Source: an uncultured Poribacteria bacterium (GTDB taxonomy: Bacteria; Poribacteria; WGA-4E; WGA-3G). Taken from it: a DNA stretch of 64,000 bases. Numbering within the stretch: position 1 is the stretch's first letter; every line of letters starts with the position of its first letter. Position numbers and translations under genes: made by a program. The DNA is taken from positions 874,481 to 938,480 of the forward strand of contig OY282383.1 of the NCBI GenBank assembly GCA_958295855.1. The letters run 5' to 3'. The notes beneath the pieces were generated by a model. That model was given only the letters and a program-made list of their open reading frames with translations, ran no database searches and was not told the DNA's origin. Positions 14,478 through 22,754 of this stretch are shown here, piece by piece.

Positions 14478-16097
14478 TTGTGCAAAGGGGGTGGGTTTCT
14501 GAAACTTCATACTGCCATTTGTTATCTTCTCTTCATGCTCACTGTATCAACGTTTGGCGATGTCTCACCGTGGGATATATCTGCCTATCCTGGAACGATG
14601 CGGAAGCAGTTGGAAAACGCCCAGCGCGCCTTTCAGCAAGAGCGGTGGCGCGATGCACACCGTTTATATCAAGCCCTTGCGAAAACGGCACCGAAGCTGC
14701 CCATTGCCCACATTGGCAAAGGTGATGCTTCTGCGAAGCTGAAGGATTATCCCAGCGCGATTGCCGCTTTTCAGCATGCATTACAACTGATTGCAGCACG
14801 CCCACAAGCCGAACGCGTTGCCTTTGAACCTACTGTACAAGCCAAACTTGCCGCCGCGTACCACCGCAACAAGCAACTTGATGATGCCGATAAGTGGTTT
14901 CAGAAAGCGATCAAAGGTGCGGGTGAAAACGCGCCAGCCCCCTGGTATGTTGCCTTGGGACAGATTGAAACCGAGCGCGGCAACTTAGAGCAAGCACGCC
15001 GATACTACATCGTTGCCGTGCAACTGCACCCAGATACAACAGCTGCCTATAACAACCTTGGGCATGTCCTTCTCAAACTCAACCGGATTGACGAAGCCGA
15101 TGCCGTTTTTCGGGAAGCACTCACTCAAAACAACACACTTGCCAGTGCCGCTTTCGGACGGGGGGAAGTCGCAGCAAGGCGTGGACAACTCGCTGCTGCC
15201 CAACGTTTTTACGAACAGGCAACTCAAGATGCACCACACGAACCGACCTTTCACAAAGCACTCGCAGATGTCCTTCGCAAAATTGGAGACAACAAAGGTG
15301 CAGAAGCTGCCCAAGCGCGCTACCAACAAACCTTAGCGGAACGCTATCTCCATCAGGCACATCAGTTCATTGAAAAACGCCAGACGCAACACGCGCTAAA
15401 GCCGCTTCAAAAGGCACTCGAAGCAGCACCCACGTTTATTCCTGCCTTGAAAGATTACGCCTACATTCAGATGCAGCAGGGCGATCTGGCAACCGCCAAG
15501 CACACCTATCAACGCGTGCTCACACTAGAACCTACCTCACGTCAGGCACTTTTACATCTCGGCATGATAGAAACGAAACTTGGAAATCAAACCGGTGCGG
15601 AGGCCCACTTCCTTACACTCATCCGACATGAACCAGACTTTATGGACACCTACTCTCAGCTTGCAAACCTCCGTGAGGCATCAGGCAACTTAACTAGCGC
15701 GGCGGCGGCTTTCACGATGGGCATACAACACGAACCCGCATGGGCACCAGGGTATTGGTGGCGCGGGCAAATTCGTCAGAAACAAGGTGAGCCCGGCAAA
15801 GCAGAAAAAGATTTCCGCAGGGCAATCCAACTCGCCCCAGATGTGCCCTTTCCAAAAGATGCCTTAGCATTCCTGCTCGCAGAAGAAAACAGGGGGCTTG
15901 CCGAGGCACTCACCCTAGCCGAGGCTGCTGTTGCGCAGGACACACACCCGGCACACCGTGCAACGCTTGCTCTCGTTTATTACCGGCTCAACCGCATCCC
16001 TGACGCACAGCGTGAAATTGAATCCGCTTTTACTCAAGCCCCGAAACACCCCTATATTCTAAAAATTCGTTCAGAAATCCTAAAAACCAATCGGTAG
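14478..16097 (+). CDS. Secreted or periplasmic TPR-repeat protein
   Basis: The 539-residue frame is almost entirely tetratricopeptide repeats, about twelve units, for example PTTAAYNNLGHVLLKLNRID, PTSRQALLHLGMIETKLGNQ and WAPGYWWRGQIRQKQGEPGK. TPR arrays are protein-interaction scaffolds. A hydrophobic segment (LHTAICYLLFMLTVSTFG) acts as signal peptide. The start is unclear: the TTG at 14478 has no ribosome site, while a CTG at 14499 sits 4 bp after GGGGGTGGG; an ATG at 14535 would lose the signal. The gene follows the surA-like stop by 1 bp, so the two form an operon, perhaps for envelope protein assembly. Confidence 0.82.
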   Translation: MCKGGGFLKLHTAICYLLFMLTVSTFGDVSPWDISAYPGTMRKQLENAQRAFQQERWRDAHRLYQALAKTAPKLPIAHIGKGDASAKLKDYPSAIAAFQHALQLIAARPQAERVAFEPTVQAKLAAAYHRNKQLDDADKWFQKAIKGAGENAPAPWYVALGQIETERGNLEQARRYYIVAVQLHPDTTAAYNNLGHVLLKLNRIDEADAVFREALTQNNTLASAAFGRGEVAARRGQLAAAQRFYEQATQDAPHEPTFHKALADVLRKIGDNKGAEAAQARYQQTLAERYLHQAHQFIEKRQTQHALKPLQKALEAAPTFIPALKDYAYIQMQQGDLATAKHTYQRVLTLEPTSRQALLHLGMIETKLGNQTGAEAHFLTLIRHEPDFMDTYSQLANLREASGNLTSAAAAFTMGIQHEPAWAPGYWWRGQIRQKQGEPGKAEKDFRRAIQLAPDVPFPKDALAFLLAEENRGLAEALTLAEAAVAQDTHPAHRATLALVYYRLNRIPDAQREIESAFTQAPKHPYILKIRSEILKTNR

Positions 16098-16138
16098 GTG
16101 CCATCTCCCGAGCGCGATTCCTCAATGTGATTTTTTTC

Positions 16139-16167
16139 TTGAAAATTAAAACGAACTGTGGTATTAT
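16139..16167 (+). promoter_or_regulatory. Promoter of the P460-like lipoprotein gene
   Basis: TTGAAA and TATTAT are separated by 17 bp, with TGG before the -10 (AACTGTGGTATTAT), the same form as at 12120. It lies 140 bp upstream of the start codon, which leaves a long leader. Confidence 0.65.
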
Positions 16168-16195
16168 TTATAGTGAAGTTGTGTAGTACATGAAC

Positions 16196-16267
16196 ACGAA
16201 GAGTGACACGCTAAAATGAATGGCTTTGTCGCTTTAAAGCCTTATGAATAGATTGGCAACTCTTCGT
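16196..16267 (+). promoter_or_regulatory. Structured 5' leader (candidate cis-regulatory RNA)
   Basis: ACGAAGAGT (16196-16204) and ACTCTTCGT (16259-16267) form a 9-bp closing stem. Inside it GGCTTT-GTCGCTTT-AAAGCC forms a hairpin (16222-16241). The structure lies between the promoter and the ribosome site (AAGGAG, 16295). It matches no riboswitch class I recognise. Confidence 0.4.
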
Positions 16268-16307
16268 CAACCTTTTAATTAAGAATGTAGAATAAGGAGC
16301 ATTAAAC

Positions 16308-17309
16308 ATGCTAAAATTTCAGATAACCTTGATTGTTATCTTAATCAGCTGTGTTGCCTTCATATCCTGTGAACGGAGCCAGAAAATGTTAGAGCCGGCA
16401 CTGCCGGATGCAGAGATGCCCGCCGAGACGATGGATATGATGGTAGACATGACAATGTACCACTCGTGGTTGAAGATTAATCTTCCAACACCGGGGCCCC
16501 AGGCAGACGCTACGAGTCCGGCGGAAACCGGGGAAGTGCACGGCAAAGGCAGCCGCGCTGTCTATATCAACGATACCGGTGTCATGGCGTTGAGAGGCGA
16601 TAGCCTGACAACCTTCCCTGCCGGGACTGAAATTGTCAAGGAAATCATGGATGACACCAATATGTTTGTACAGACGGTCGCGAAGATGACCAAAACGGAC
16701 GACCCGATGTACGTAGAACACAACGGCTGGATGTACGTCCAATATGCTCGTCCGTCAGCAGACGGCAAGGACGCACTGGCCGGCGGGGGCAGTTTGGCAG
16801 GCAGCGCAGGCTGCCACGGATGCCACGCCAAAGCTGATACTGACAGTGTTTTCGTGGCATCGCTGACTCTCCTACAGCTCGTTGGAGCAAACGAAGACCT
16901 CCTTGAAGTGCCCCAAGCAGCCGAGGGCACGGGTGCTGGCGACATGGGCGACGGTGATGCTGGTGCTGGTGACATGGGCGACGGTGATGCTGGTGCTGGT
17001 GACATGGGCGACGGTGATGCTGGTGCTGGTGACATGGGCGACGGTGATGCTGGTGCTGGTGACATGGGCGACGGTGATGCTGGCGCCGGTGACATGGGTG
17101 ACGGTGATGCTGGCGCCGGTGACATGGGTGACGGTGATGCTGGTGCTGGTGACATGGGTGACGGTGATGCTGGTGCTGGTGACATGGGCGACGGTGATGC
17201 TGGCGCCGGTGACATGGGCGACGGTGATGCTGGTGCTGGTGACATGGGCGACGGTGATGCTGGTGCTGGTGACATGGGCGACGGTGATGCTGGTGCCGGT
17301 GGTGCCTAG
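16308..17309 (+). CDS. Cytochrome P460-like lipoprotein with acidic repeat tail
   Basis: The 333-residue protein begins [20 protein letters not shown] followed by Cys21, a lipoprotein signal. Residues about 45-200 resemble cytochrome P460: [41 protein letters not shown] and the c-type heme motif CHGCH (CxxCH) at about 168. P460 proteins oxidise small N-compounds or act as c-type hemoproteins outside the membrane. From about residue 212 the tail is twelve copies of [10 protein letters not shown], an acidic, flexible, potentially cation-binding stretch. Long frames on the other strand across the repeat are by-products of its 30-bp period. The substrate is unknown, and the family call rests on motifs only. 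Confidence 0.75.
   Translation: MLKFQITLIVILISCVAFISCERSQKMLEPALPDAEMPAETMDMMVDMTMYHSWLKINLPTPGPQADATSPAETGEVHGKGSRAVYINDTGVMALRGDSLTTFPAGTEIVKEIMDDTNMFVQTVAKMTKTDDPMYVEHNGWMYVQYARPSADGKDALAGGGSLAGSAGCHGCHAKADTDSVFVASLTLLQLVGANEDLLEVPQAAEGTGAGDMGDGDAGAGDMGDGDAGAGDMGDGDAGAGDMGDGDAGAGDMGDGDAGAGDMGDGDAGAGDMGDGDAGAGDMGDGDAGAGDMGDGDAGAGDMGDGDAGAGDMGDGDAGAGDMGDGDAGAGGA
16941..17300 (+). repeat. Twelve tandem 30-bp coding repeats
   Basis: Twelve units begin GACATGGGYGACGGTGATGC. They differ only at a few synonymous positions (GGCGCCGGT versus GGTGCTGGT; GGGC versus GGGT), and neighbouring units share variants, a sign of recent expansion by slippage or unequal crossing-over. Confidence 0.95.
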
Positions 17310-17317
17310 TAGTTAGC

Positions 17318-17548
17318 AACTCCCCGTTTTCAAGGTTTCCCCATGCTTCAGCGTGGGGATGTAGAAAACGCAAAAAACATGTTGAAAAACTTGAGGTGAG
17401 TGTGGTATACTCTATCATACAAGGTTGGGATATCAACCTTTGGCGGAGAGGAAGTAAAACCTGCGTCTTTGTTATGCCCAAATCCACACTGCGGGCACGG
17501 GGGCTTCCAAAAGAGGTTGCCCAGTGCTTAGCGGTGGGAGTATATCAC
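17318..17548 (+). mobile_element. IS200/IS605-type miniature: promoter plus right end, no tnpB
   Basis: The left end (AACTCCCCGTTTTCAA with the CCCCATGCTTCAGCGTGGGG hairpin) and the right end (terminating GGGAGTATATCAC) match the element at 5043-5491. Between them lie a promoter (17382-17411) and about 130 bp corresponding to the last part of tnpB and the right end, including the shared AAGGTTGGGATATCAACCTT and TGGCGGAGAG. No tnpB coding sequence remains. In IS605 elements this part specifies the omega (right-end) guide RNA. Confidence 0.75.
17382..17411 (+). promoter_or_regulatory. Promoter inside the IS miniature
   Basis: TTGAAA and TATACT are separated by 18 bp with TGG before the -10. 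The placement is the same as the TTGACA-18-TATAAT promoter in the 5043 element. Confidence 0.6.
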
Positions 17549-17564
17549 ATCTCATAGCACCTAT

Positions 17565-17617
17565 AAGAAGGGGACCGAGAACAACATGCTGTTGTTGCAG
17601 GTCCCTTTCTTCTTTTT
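17565..17617 (+). terminator. Rho-independent terminator
   Basis: AAGAAGGGGACC pairs with GGTCCCTTTCTT around an inner AACAACA-TGC-TGTTGTT stem, followed by CTTTTT. It would end plus-strand transcripts from the P460 gene or the IS miniature. Confidence 0.8.
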
Positions 17618-17654
17618 CGTAGAAGGCATCTCCGAATCCCGACATCTTACAATT

Positions 17655-19460
17655 TCAGGCGATACACGCGCCGCTTTGTGCCGGAAGTGAAACCCTTACC
17701 GAATCCTCCGACACCGTCACCGGATTTCCGTTGAGAAGGTCTGCCAAGGTAGGATCCATCTCCGAATCGCTACCCCGCCCCAACGGAAGCGAGACATCAA
17801 GCGTTTGAGAACGCCGACTCGTGTTCAATGCAACCAGCATCTTACTATCTGCTGAGGTGCGGAGATACGCATAAGTCCCGTTTTTAACGTTCAGATGAAC
17901 AACCTGTCGCTTCCCTGAAGCGAGCACCGGAAACTGGCTCCGTAATGCCCCCAAGCGTCGGAAATAAGCTAACAACGCTGTGTCCTCTTCATTCCCCCAC
18001 GGCATGGGCAACCGCGCTTCTTCAAAACGCCCAAGTGGGTTCCGTTGTGAAACGCCCACCTCAGTCCCGTTGTAAATCACAGGCGGTTGAGAGAGCGTGA
18101 AGAGCACGAGTGCCGCCAATTTGACCTTCGCCTTATCCTCGCCCGCTAAGTAGAGGATGCGCGTCATATCGTGATTGTCTAAAAACGCAGGGAGAGCGAA
18201 ATTCTGCGGGAAATAAGCCTCGTGTGCTGCTAAAAACGCCTCAAATTCCAGCAGTGTTGAAGTTTCAAGGGCAAAGGTTCGCCGAAGTGCATCCGCAAGC
18301 AGAAAATCGAGACACCCATCAAAATGCGGGATATAAGAAGCTATCACTGCCGAATGACTCACTACCTCCCCAAATAGAAAAGCGTCAGGGTTTACCGCCT
18401 TGCACGCTTGGCGGAAAGCTGCCCAAAACGTATGTGGCGGGCCCGGTGCATAGTCAAGCCGATATCCATCAACCCCATTGCGTAACCAATATTGGGCGCA
18501 TTCTAATAGATAATCACTCGTTGGTTTGTGCTTTAGGTTCAGCTGTGGCATCCCCTTCACGCCGAAGAAACTTGCATATTCATCCGGCCATCTTTGCCAC
18601 GTATACCACTGTCTATACTCACTGTCTGCTTCATGCTGTGCCGCCTGAAACGTTGGATGGTGATTCGACCAGTGATTGGCGACCAGATCGAGGATAACCC
18701 GCATCCCGCGCCGATGTGCTTTTTCAATCAGTTCTTTCAGTTCAGCGTTTGTTCCAAGCCGGGGTTCGACTGTGTAGTAATCTGTCGCATCGTAGCCGTG
18801 GTGCGATGGACTTGCAAAAAGGGGCGAAAGCCACACCGCGTTGCCCCCAAGCGATTGAATGTAATCCAGTTTCTGAATTGCACCGCGGAGCGTTCCACCG
18901 AAAAACCCAGAGAGGTTTGTTGGCTTTTTCCACGGCACCCCATCCCCCGGATAGAACCGATCCAAGAAGATGTGGTAGATAACGGCGGAGCTCGCCCACT
19001 CTGGTGCTTCATAATCATCGATGGGGATTGCGAACTCGGTTGCTTCGGATAGTACTCGCGCTTGGTTATCTGCAAAAATCCATTTTGGCGCAGCGTGCAG
19101 GTTGCCAACACTTGCTGTCAAACCACCCGAACCGAGCACGCGCCCGCCAATCCGATAACACACGGTTGTCCCGCTGGGTTGCGGAGGAATCTGCCCATGC
19201 CAGTGGCGAACGTACCGCCATTCAAGCGTATTCCACACCGATTCACCCTGCCCAAGGTCAAACGTAGTTTCTCGTCCCCCTGAATTCACCCAACAGCGGA
19301 CGGAATCGTAAGCGATACCGCCCGACGTTGTCACGTGCACGGTAATCGGTTGATTCGGCACTGGGCGCATCGGAATTAATCGATGGAGGTGCTTGATGCC
19401 TACCACACTGCTTCGGTATTCGGCGATGCGATTGTCAAAATCTCTTTGCGGGCCAAACAT
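17655..19460 (-). CDS. GH13 alpha-amylase-family enzyme (neopullulanase/maltogenic type)
   Basis: This GH13 enzyme has an N-terminal beta-sandwich (residues about 1-150, CBM34-like) and a TIM barrel with the conserved regions: VILDLVANH (region I), GYRLDYA (II, nucleophile Asp), FGEV (III, acid/base Glu) and FLDNHD (IV). It hydrolyses alpha-1,4-glucans or cyclodextrins. No signal peptide is evident, so it is probably cytoplasmic. The frame is open to 19673, but that part overlaps the upstream lipoprotein gene and its terminator hairpin, so I placed the start at the ATG at 19460 (MFGPQRDFDNRI, 601 residues). The ribosome site is weak, so the start is uncertain. Confidence 0.88.
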   Translation of the reverse strand: MFGPQRDFDNRIAEYRSSVVGIKHLHRLIPMRPVPNQPITVHVTTSGGIAYDSVRCWVNSGGRETTFDLGQGESVWNTLEWRYVRHWHGQIPPQPSGTTVCYRIGGRVLGSGGLTASVGNLHAAPKWIFADNQARVLSEATEFAIPIDDYEAPEWASSAVIYHIFLDRFYPGDGVPWKKPTNLSGFFGGTLRGAIQKLDYIQSLGGNAVWLSPLFASPSHHGYDATDYYTVEPRLGTNAELKELIEKAHRRGMRVILDLVANHWSNHHPTFQAAQHEADSEYRQWYTWQRWPDEYASFFGVKGMPQLNLKHKPTSDYLLECAQYWLRNGVDGYRLDYAPGPPHTFWAAFRQACKAVNPDAFLFGEVVSHSAVIASYIPHFDGCLDFLLADALRRTFALETSTLLEFEAFLAAHEAYFPQNFALPAFLDNHDMTRILYLAGEDKAKVKLAALVLFTLSQPPVIYNGTEVGVSQRNPLGRFEEARLPMPWGNEEDTALLAYFRRLGALRSQFPVLASGKRQVVHLNVKNGTYAYLRTSADSKMLVALNTSRRSQTLDVSLPLGRGSDSEMDPTLADLLNGNPVTVSEDSVRVSLPAQSGACIA

Positions 19461-19508
19461 AAGTTTTTCTACCTGTTTGTAGTCGTGCGATTCATCGGGG
19501 TTCCGAAT

Positions 19509-19541
19509 AAAAAAAGCCGTGTAGCAGGTACACGGCTTTTT
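19509..19541 (-). terminator. Terminator of the TIG/LysM gene (bidirectional form)
   Basis: On the minus strand AAAGCCGTGTA-CCTGC-TACACGGCTTTTTTT is a near-perfect 11-bp hairpin with seven Ts, 21 bp after the lipoprotein stop. The opposite strand also has five Ts. Confidence 0.85.
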
Positions 19542-19561
19542 CATGTTCATTGCCAATGTGC

Positions 19562-20491
19562 TTACTTGTCGCCCCAGGCTCGTCCACGTGGAATTAATAA
19601 CAGTTGTCCCACGCTTAGTTTCTTCCGGTCGAAGACATAATAGTCCTGATTCGAGGCAACTAACCGTTCCCACTTCTCTGCGTTATCGAAAATTTCAGGG
19701 CGCGCGGCGATGCGTTTCAGTGCCGCTTCACCGTTCTCTTCCTGAATATCCTCTGCGCGCACATGGTACTTGTAAAGCACTTCAGGACTCGTCACACTAA
19801 AGCTGAAGCTATGCGAACCAGCGAGGGTATTCCCTGCCATGTCGGTTGCACCGGAGACGGTGACGGTGTACATGCGGCCTGCGCGCATGGGCATATCTGA
19901 TGTAAATGTCACGGAATCGCCGCTTCCCGTGACTGTGCCTGCGAGCATTGCTTCCATTGGTTCACTCATAGAATCGTCCGTTTTCGCAACGGCGACACTA
20001 ATAGAGGTGCTATTGGGGGAAATCGGTTCACTGAACATGACAGACACGCTATTCATTACATTCAGCGAATCTGCGTATTCAGAGATGACTGTCCCATCGC
20101 CCGGTTCGTTCATTGTCACCGTCGGTGGTGTCGCATCTGTGTAAGCAAACTGTTGCGAAAGCGTGACAGGCACCTCAGGTTTCCCTTTGTTGGTGATAAC
20201 AACAGGCACCGATTGCCCTGCCATGCCGGCAGGTGTTACGGCAGTAATTTCCGTCTTGCTTGGAACCGTCACACTTTGGGCATTTTTCCCGCCGAACGCC
20301 ACGGTCACGCCGTTTTTCATATCAAATTTTTCGCCGGTAATCCGGACAGTCGTTCCCCCGCTTTCGGGGCCCTCTGTGGGGCTCATCCCGGTCGGCATCG
20401 GTTCCGGATTACAGCCACCGCAACCCACCATCCATGCACAGACAATCGTGAGGACAGCAAAAACGGCTATGTTTCTGGGTTTTGTATTCAT
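19562..20491 (-). CDS. Lipoprotein with IPT/TIG, Ig-like and LysM-like domains
   Basis: The 309-residue protein has a lipoprotein signal (lipobox MVGC, Cys24). Residues about 30-115 form an IPT/TIG domain (GMSPTEGPESGGTTVRITGE, VTPAGMAGQSVPVVI). Residues about 122-232 form a bacterial Ig-like (Big_5) domain (PPTVTMNEPGDGTVIS, VMFSEPIS, AGRMYTVTVSGATDMAGNTL). The C-terminal 65 residues resemble the LysM/LysM-extension family (YHVRAEDI, LKRIAARPEIFDNAEKW, LSVGQLLLIPRG), a peptidoglycan-binding module. It is a cell-envelope protein transcribed alone from the promoter at 20610. Confidence 0.85.
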   Translation of the reverse strand: MNTKPRNIAVFAVLTIVCAWMVGCGGCNPEPMPTGMSPTEGPESGGTTVRITGEKFDMKNGVTVAFGGKNAQSVTVPSKTEITAVTPAGMAGQSVPVVITNKGKPEVPVTLSQQFAYTDATPPTVTMNEPGDGTVISEYADSLNVMNSVSVMFSEPISPNSTSISVAVAKTDDSMSEPMEAMLAGTVTGSGDSVTFTSDMPMRAGRMYTVTVSGATDMAGNTLAGSHSFSFSVTSPEVLYKYHVRAEDIQEENGEAALKRIAARPEIFDNAEKWERLVASNQDYYVFDRKKLSVGQLLLIPRGRAWGDK

Positions 20492-20609
20492 TGAGTCTCC
20501 TTATCGTCCGGAACAAGTTCGTTCCGTTTTCGTTGGAAAATAATTCCTTGTAATGTAGGGAATCGCCTTTCAAAAGCTTCCCCGTCAATTCTATTAAGAT
20601 TTAAAAATT

Positions 20610-20639
20610 ATTATACACGGAAACTGATGCTGTTGTCAA
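20610..20639 (-). promoter_or_regulatory. Strong promoter of the TIG/LysM gene
   Basis: On the minus strand the perfect hexamers TTGACA and TATAAT are separated by 18 bp, about 120 bp upstream of the start. Confidence 0.8.
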
Positions 20640-20647
20640 CATTTTTG

Positions 20648-21496
20648 CTAACCCCGCCAGGTTGTCCGTTTTAACGGGTCGCGTACGGCAACCGCCAACT
20701 CCGGACCGAAGCCTTCTATTCCCAACCTTACCGTGTCACCGTCGCCAATTGCGGTGAGTGCTTCATGGTGTGTGCCTGTAGACACCACGTCGCCTGGCTC
20801 CAATGTTACCACGTTGGTTACCTCTGCTAGCAATTCAGGGATAAAGCGTGCCATGGAGTTCGTAGAGAAATCGTGTTGCAAGGTGTTGTTAATCCAGAGT
20901 TGCACGCCGAGGGCGTTACTATCTGTCACTTCGTCAGCGGTGACGAGTGCAGGGCCCATCGGGGCAAACGTATGCCAACTTTTCCCTAAAAAGAAACCGC
21001 CGGGCAAACCGCGTGCAGACACATCAATAAATTGCGTGTAACCAAACACACAGTCAAGTGCGTCCGCTTCAGAGAGATGCTTCGCCGTTTTACCGATAAC
21101 AATCGCTAGTTCCGGTTCAAAGTGAAACACGGTTACATCTGCTTCTGGCAATTCAACTGTCCCTTTTGTAGCGATAATGCCGGTTGGTGACTTGAGAAAG
21201 GCGTTGAAATCGCCGCGGGAGGGGCTATCCGGTTCAATGTAATTGCCTGCGAGGCAGACGAGTTGGCCCGGGCGCGGCACTGGTGCTTTGAGACTGACGC
21301 TGGCTAAATCGATTGCCTCGCCATTTTCGGCGGCATCTGCTATTGTTGAACGCAGGCTATCAAAGCCCTCAATCACTGTTCGTATCAGCTCTTGCGGCGT
21401 ACGATACGAGAGCTCGCTCAGCGCATCACTGATGTCAACAATTCCGTCTGCTGTGATTACACCTAATTGATAATCATTGAAGAATGCAAGTTTCAT
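20648..21496 (-). CDS. Fumarylacetoacetate hydrolase (FAH) family protein
   Basis: The 282-residue protein has the FAH fold. The metal-binding ExE lies in HFEPELAIVIGK near residue 127. CVFGYTQFIDVSARGLP and GKSWHTFAPMGPALV follow, and TLEPGDVVSTGT marks the C-terminal part. The family hydrolyses or decarboxylates 2-keto acids such as 2,4-diketo-3-deoxy-sugar acids. It overlaps the preceding Gfo/Idh gene by 4 bp (ATGA), so the two are coupled. Together with the reductase upstream this suggests a sugar-acid degradation route; the exact substrate is unknown. Confidence 0.88.
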   Translation of the reverse strand: MKLAFFNDYQLGVITADGIVDISDALSELSYRTPQELIRTVIEGFDSLRSTIADAAENGEAIDLASVSLKAPVPRPGQLVCLAGNYIEPDSPSRGDFNAFLKSPTGIIATKGTVELPEADVTVFHFEPELAIVIGKTAKHLSEADALDCVFGYTQFIDVSARGLPGGFFLGKSWHTFAPMGPALVTADEVTDSNALGVQLWINNTLQHDFSTNSMARFIPELLAEVTNVVTLEPGDVVSTGTHHEALTAIGDGDTVRLGIEGFGPELAVAVRDPLKRTTWRG

Positions 21497-22617
21497 TGAT
21501 TTTCTCCTCTGTTAAGACGCTTCACGAGCGGGTGGCTCCGCTCCGCCAAGGGCAGCGGCACCTTCTGCCCACTGAAATGAGAGACGTAGGTGGCACTGAC
21601 ACACTCAAGCGATGTAATCGCATTGCGCCCGCCGAGTTCTGGGGCAGTTCCGTTGAGAATCGCCTCTCGCATATTTTGGGCACTCCAGATAGTGTGTCGT
21701 GTCTGCCATGCTTTCCCTGAGATGAGAAACTTATCTGCGTCAATTTCTATCTGTTCCCAGGCGGGGGTATGTGCTGCAAACGAGACATCGAAGGGGCAGT
21801 ACCACAGTTCATCTATACCTGTTTCTGGGTTCGGTTTTATCATCAATTGCCCCTCCGAGCCGAGCAGATGCGGGCCCATCATCCAACCGTGTCGGCGTTG
21901 GCGACAGTAAAGCTCCATAATGCCGTAGCTTCCCTTGGTCCCGCCGATATGTACCAGCATCGTATCTCCCGCGACGATTCCGTTGTCGCGCCGGTCGGTT
22001 TTGCACAACTCACTGCTGTGCATAATGTCCGCCGCCGTCACATCGTGTCCCTGGTATGTGATATGTGCTTGCATCCAAGAGATGCCATCTAAAAAGAAAT
22101 CCATCTCATCAAAGTAGTGAACGCCCATTTCCATCAACTCAAACCCGGCTTCTCGTCCCTTGCCCACCTCGCGAATTGAACGCAGTTCACCGATTTTGCC
22201 TGCTTCAATCAGGGATTTGGCGTGTCGAAAGAGCGGGCTAAATCGGAATTGATGGCTGACTGCTAAATGGACACCCGCTTCGCGACACGCCGCCAGCATC
22301 CGGTCGCCATTTTCTAAATCCACCGACAACGGTTTTTCACATAAAACGTGGATACCTGCTTGTGCGGCAGCAATCGTAATCGGGGCGTGTAAAGGGGCGT
22401 GCGTACACACGCTCACAATATCCAGCCCTTCGCGCGCGAACATCTCTTCGTAGTCGGTGTAGCGGTTTAAGACACCGTATTCATCGGCGCGAGTGTTGAG
22501 CGCATCGCTGTTGATGTCGCACAGCGCAACGAGCGCAACCCCCTCCAGATTCGCATACGCGGTGGCATGACTTCGGCTAATCCCGCCACAACCGACAATC
22601 CCGGCCCGTAATGTCAT
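21493..22617 (-). CDS. Gfo/Idh/MocA-family NAD(P)-dependent oxidoreductase
   Basis: The 374-residue protein has an N-terminal Rossmann domain (RAGIVGCGGISRSHATAYAN), the family motif HVLCEKPLSVD at about residue 95, and a C-terminal alpha/beta domain with HYFDEMDFF, where the catalytic His/Asp pair of the family usually lies. Members oxidise or reduce sugars and inositols. It is part of a minus-strand group with DlgD-like and FAH enzymes. Confidence 0.9.
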   Translation of the reverse strand: MTLRAGIVGCGGISRSHATAYANLEGVALVALCDINSDALNTRADEYGVLNRYTDYEEMFAREGLDIVSVCTHAPLHAPITIAAAQAGIHVLCEKPLSVDLENGDRMLAACREAGVHLAVSHQFRFSPLFRHAKSLIEAGKIGELRSIREVGKGREAGFELMEMGVHYFDEMDFFLDGISWMQAHITYQGHDVTAADIMHSSELCKTDRRDNGIVAGDTMLVHIGGTKGSYGIMELYCRQRRHGWMMGPHLLGSEGQLMIKPNPETGIDELWYCPFDVSFAAHTPAWEQIEIDADKFLISGKAWQTRHTIWSAQNMREAILNGTAPELGGRNAITSLECVSATYVSHFSGQKVPLPLAERSHPLVKRLNRGENQ

Positions 22618-22754
22618 GGGTTATCTCCAATTCCAACTTCTGGTTGACAGCACACGGCGTGTGCCTCCTACTGGCTGCAACGGCAATTTTGAGGTGCGTG
22701 AGTCCTATCTATTATACGCGTATACAAAAAGCGTGCAAGCCAAAAATGCGTAAT

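Noticed and set aside
16562-17487. Long reading frames on the minus strand and in another plus frame across the lipoprotein repeat
   Set aside because: The 30-bp period is a multiple of three and has no stop in several frames, so open frames appear automatically. The plus-strand frame with lipoprotein signal and heme motif is the supported one.
19461-19673. N-terminal extension of the amylase-family gene
   Set aside because: It overlaps the end of the upstream lipoprotein gene and runs through its terminator hairpin.
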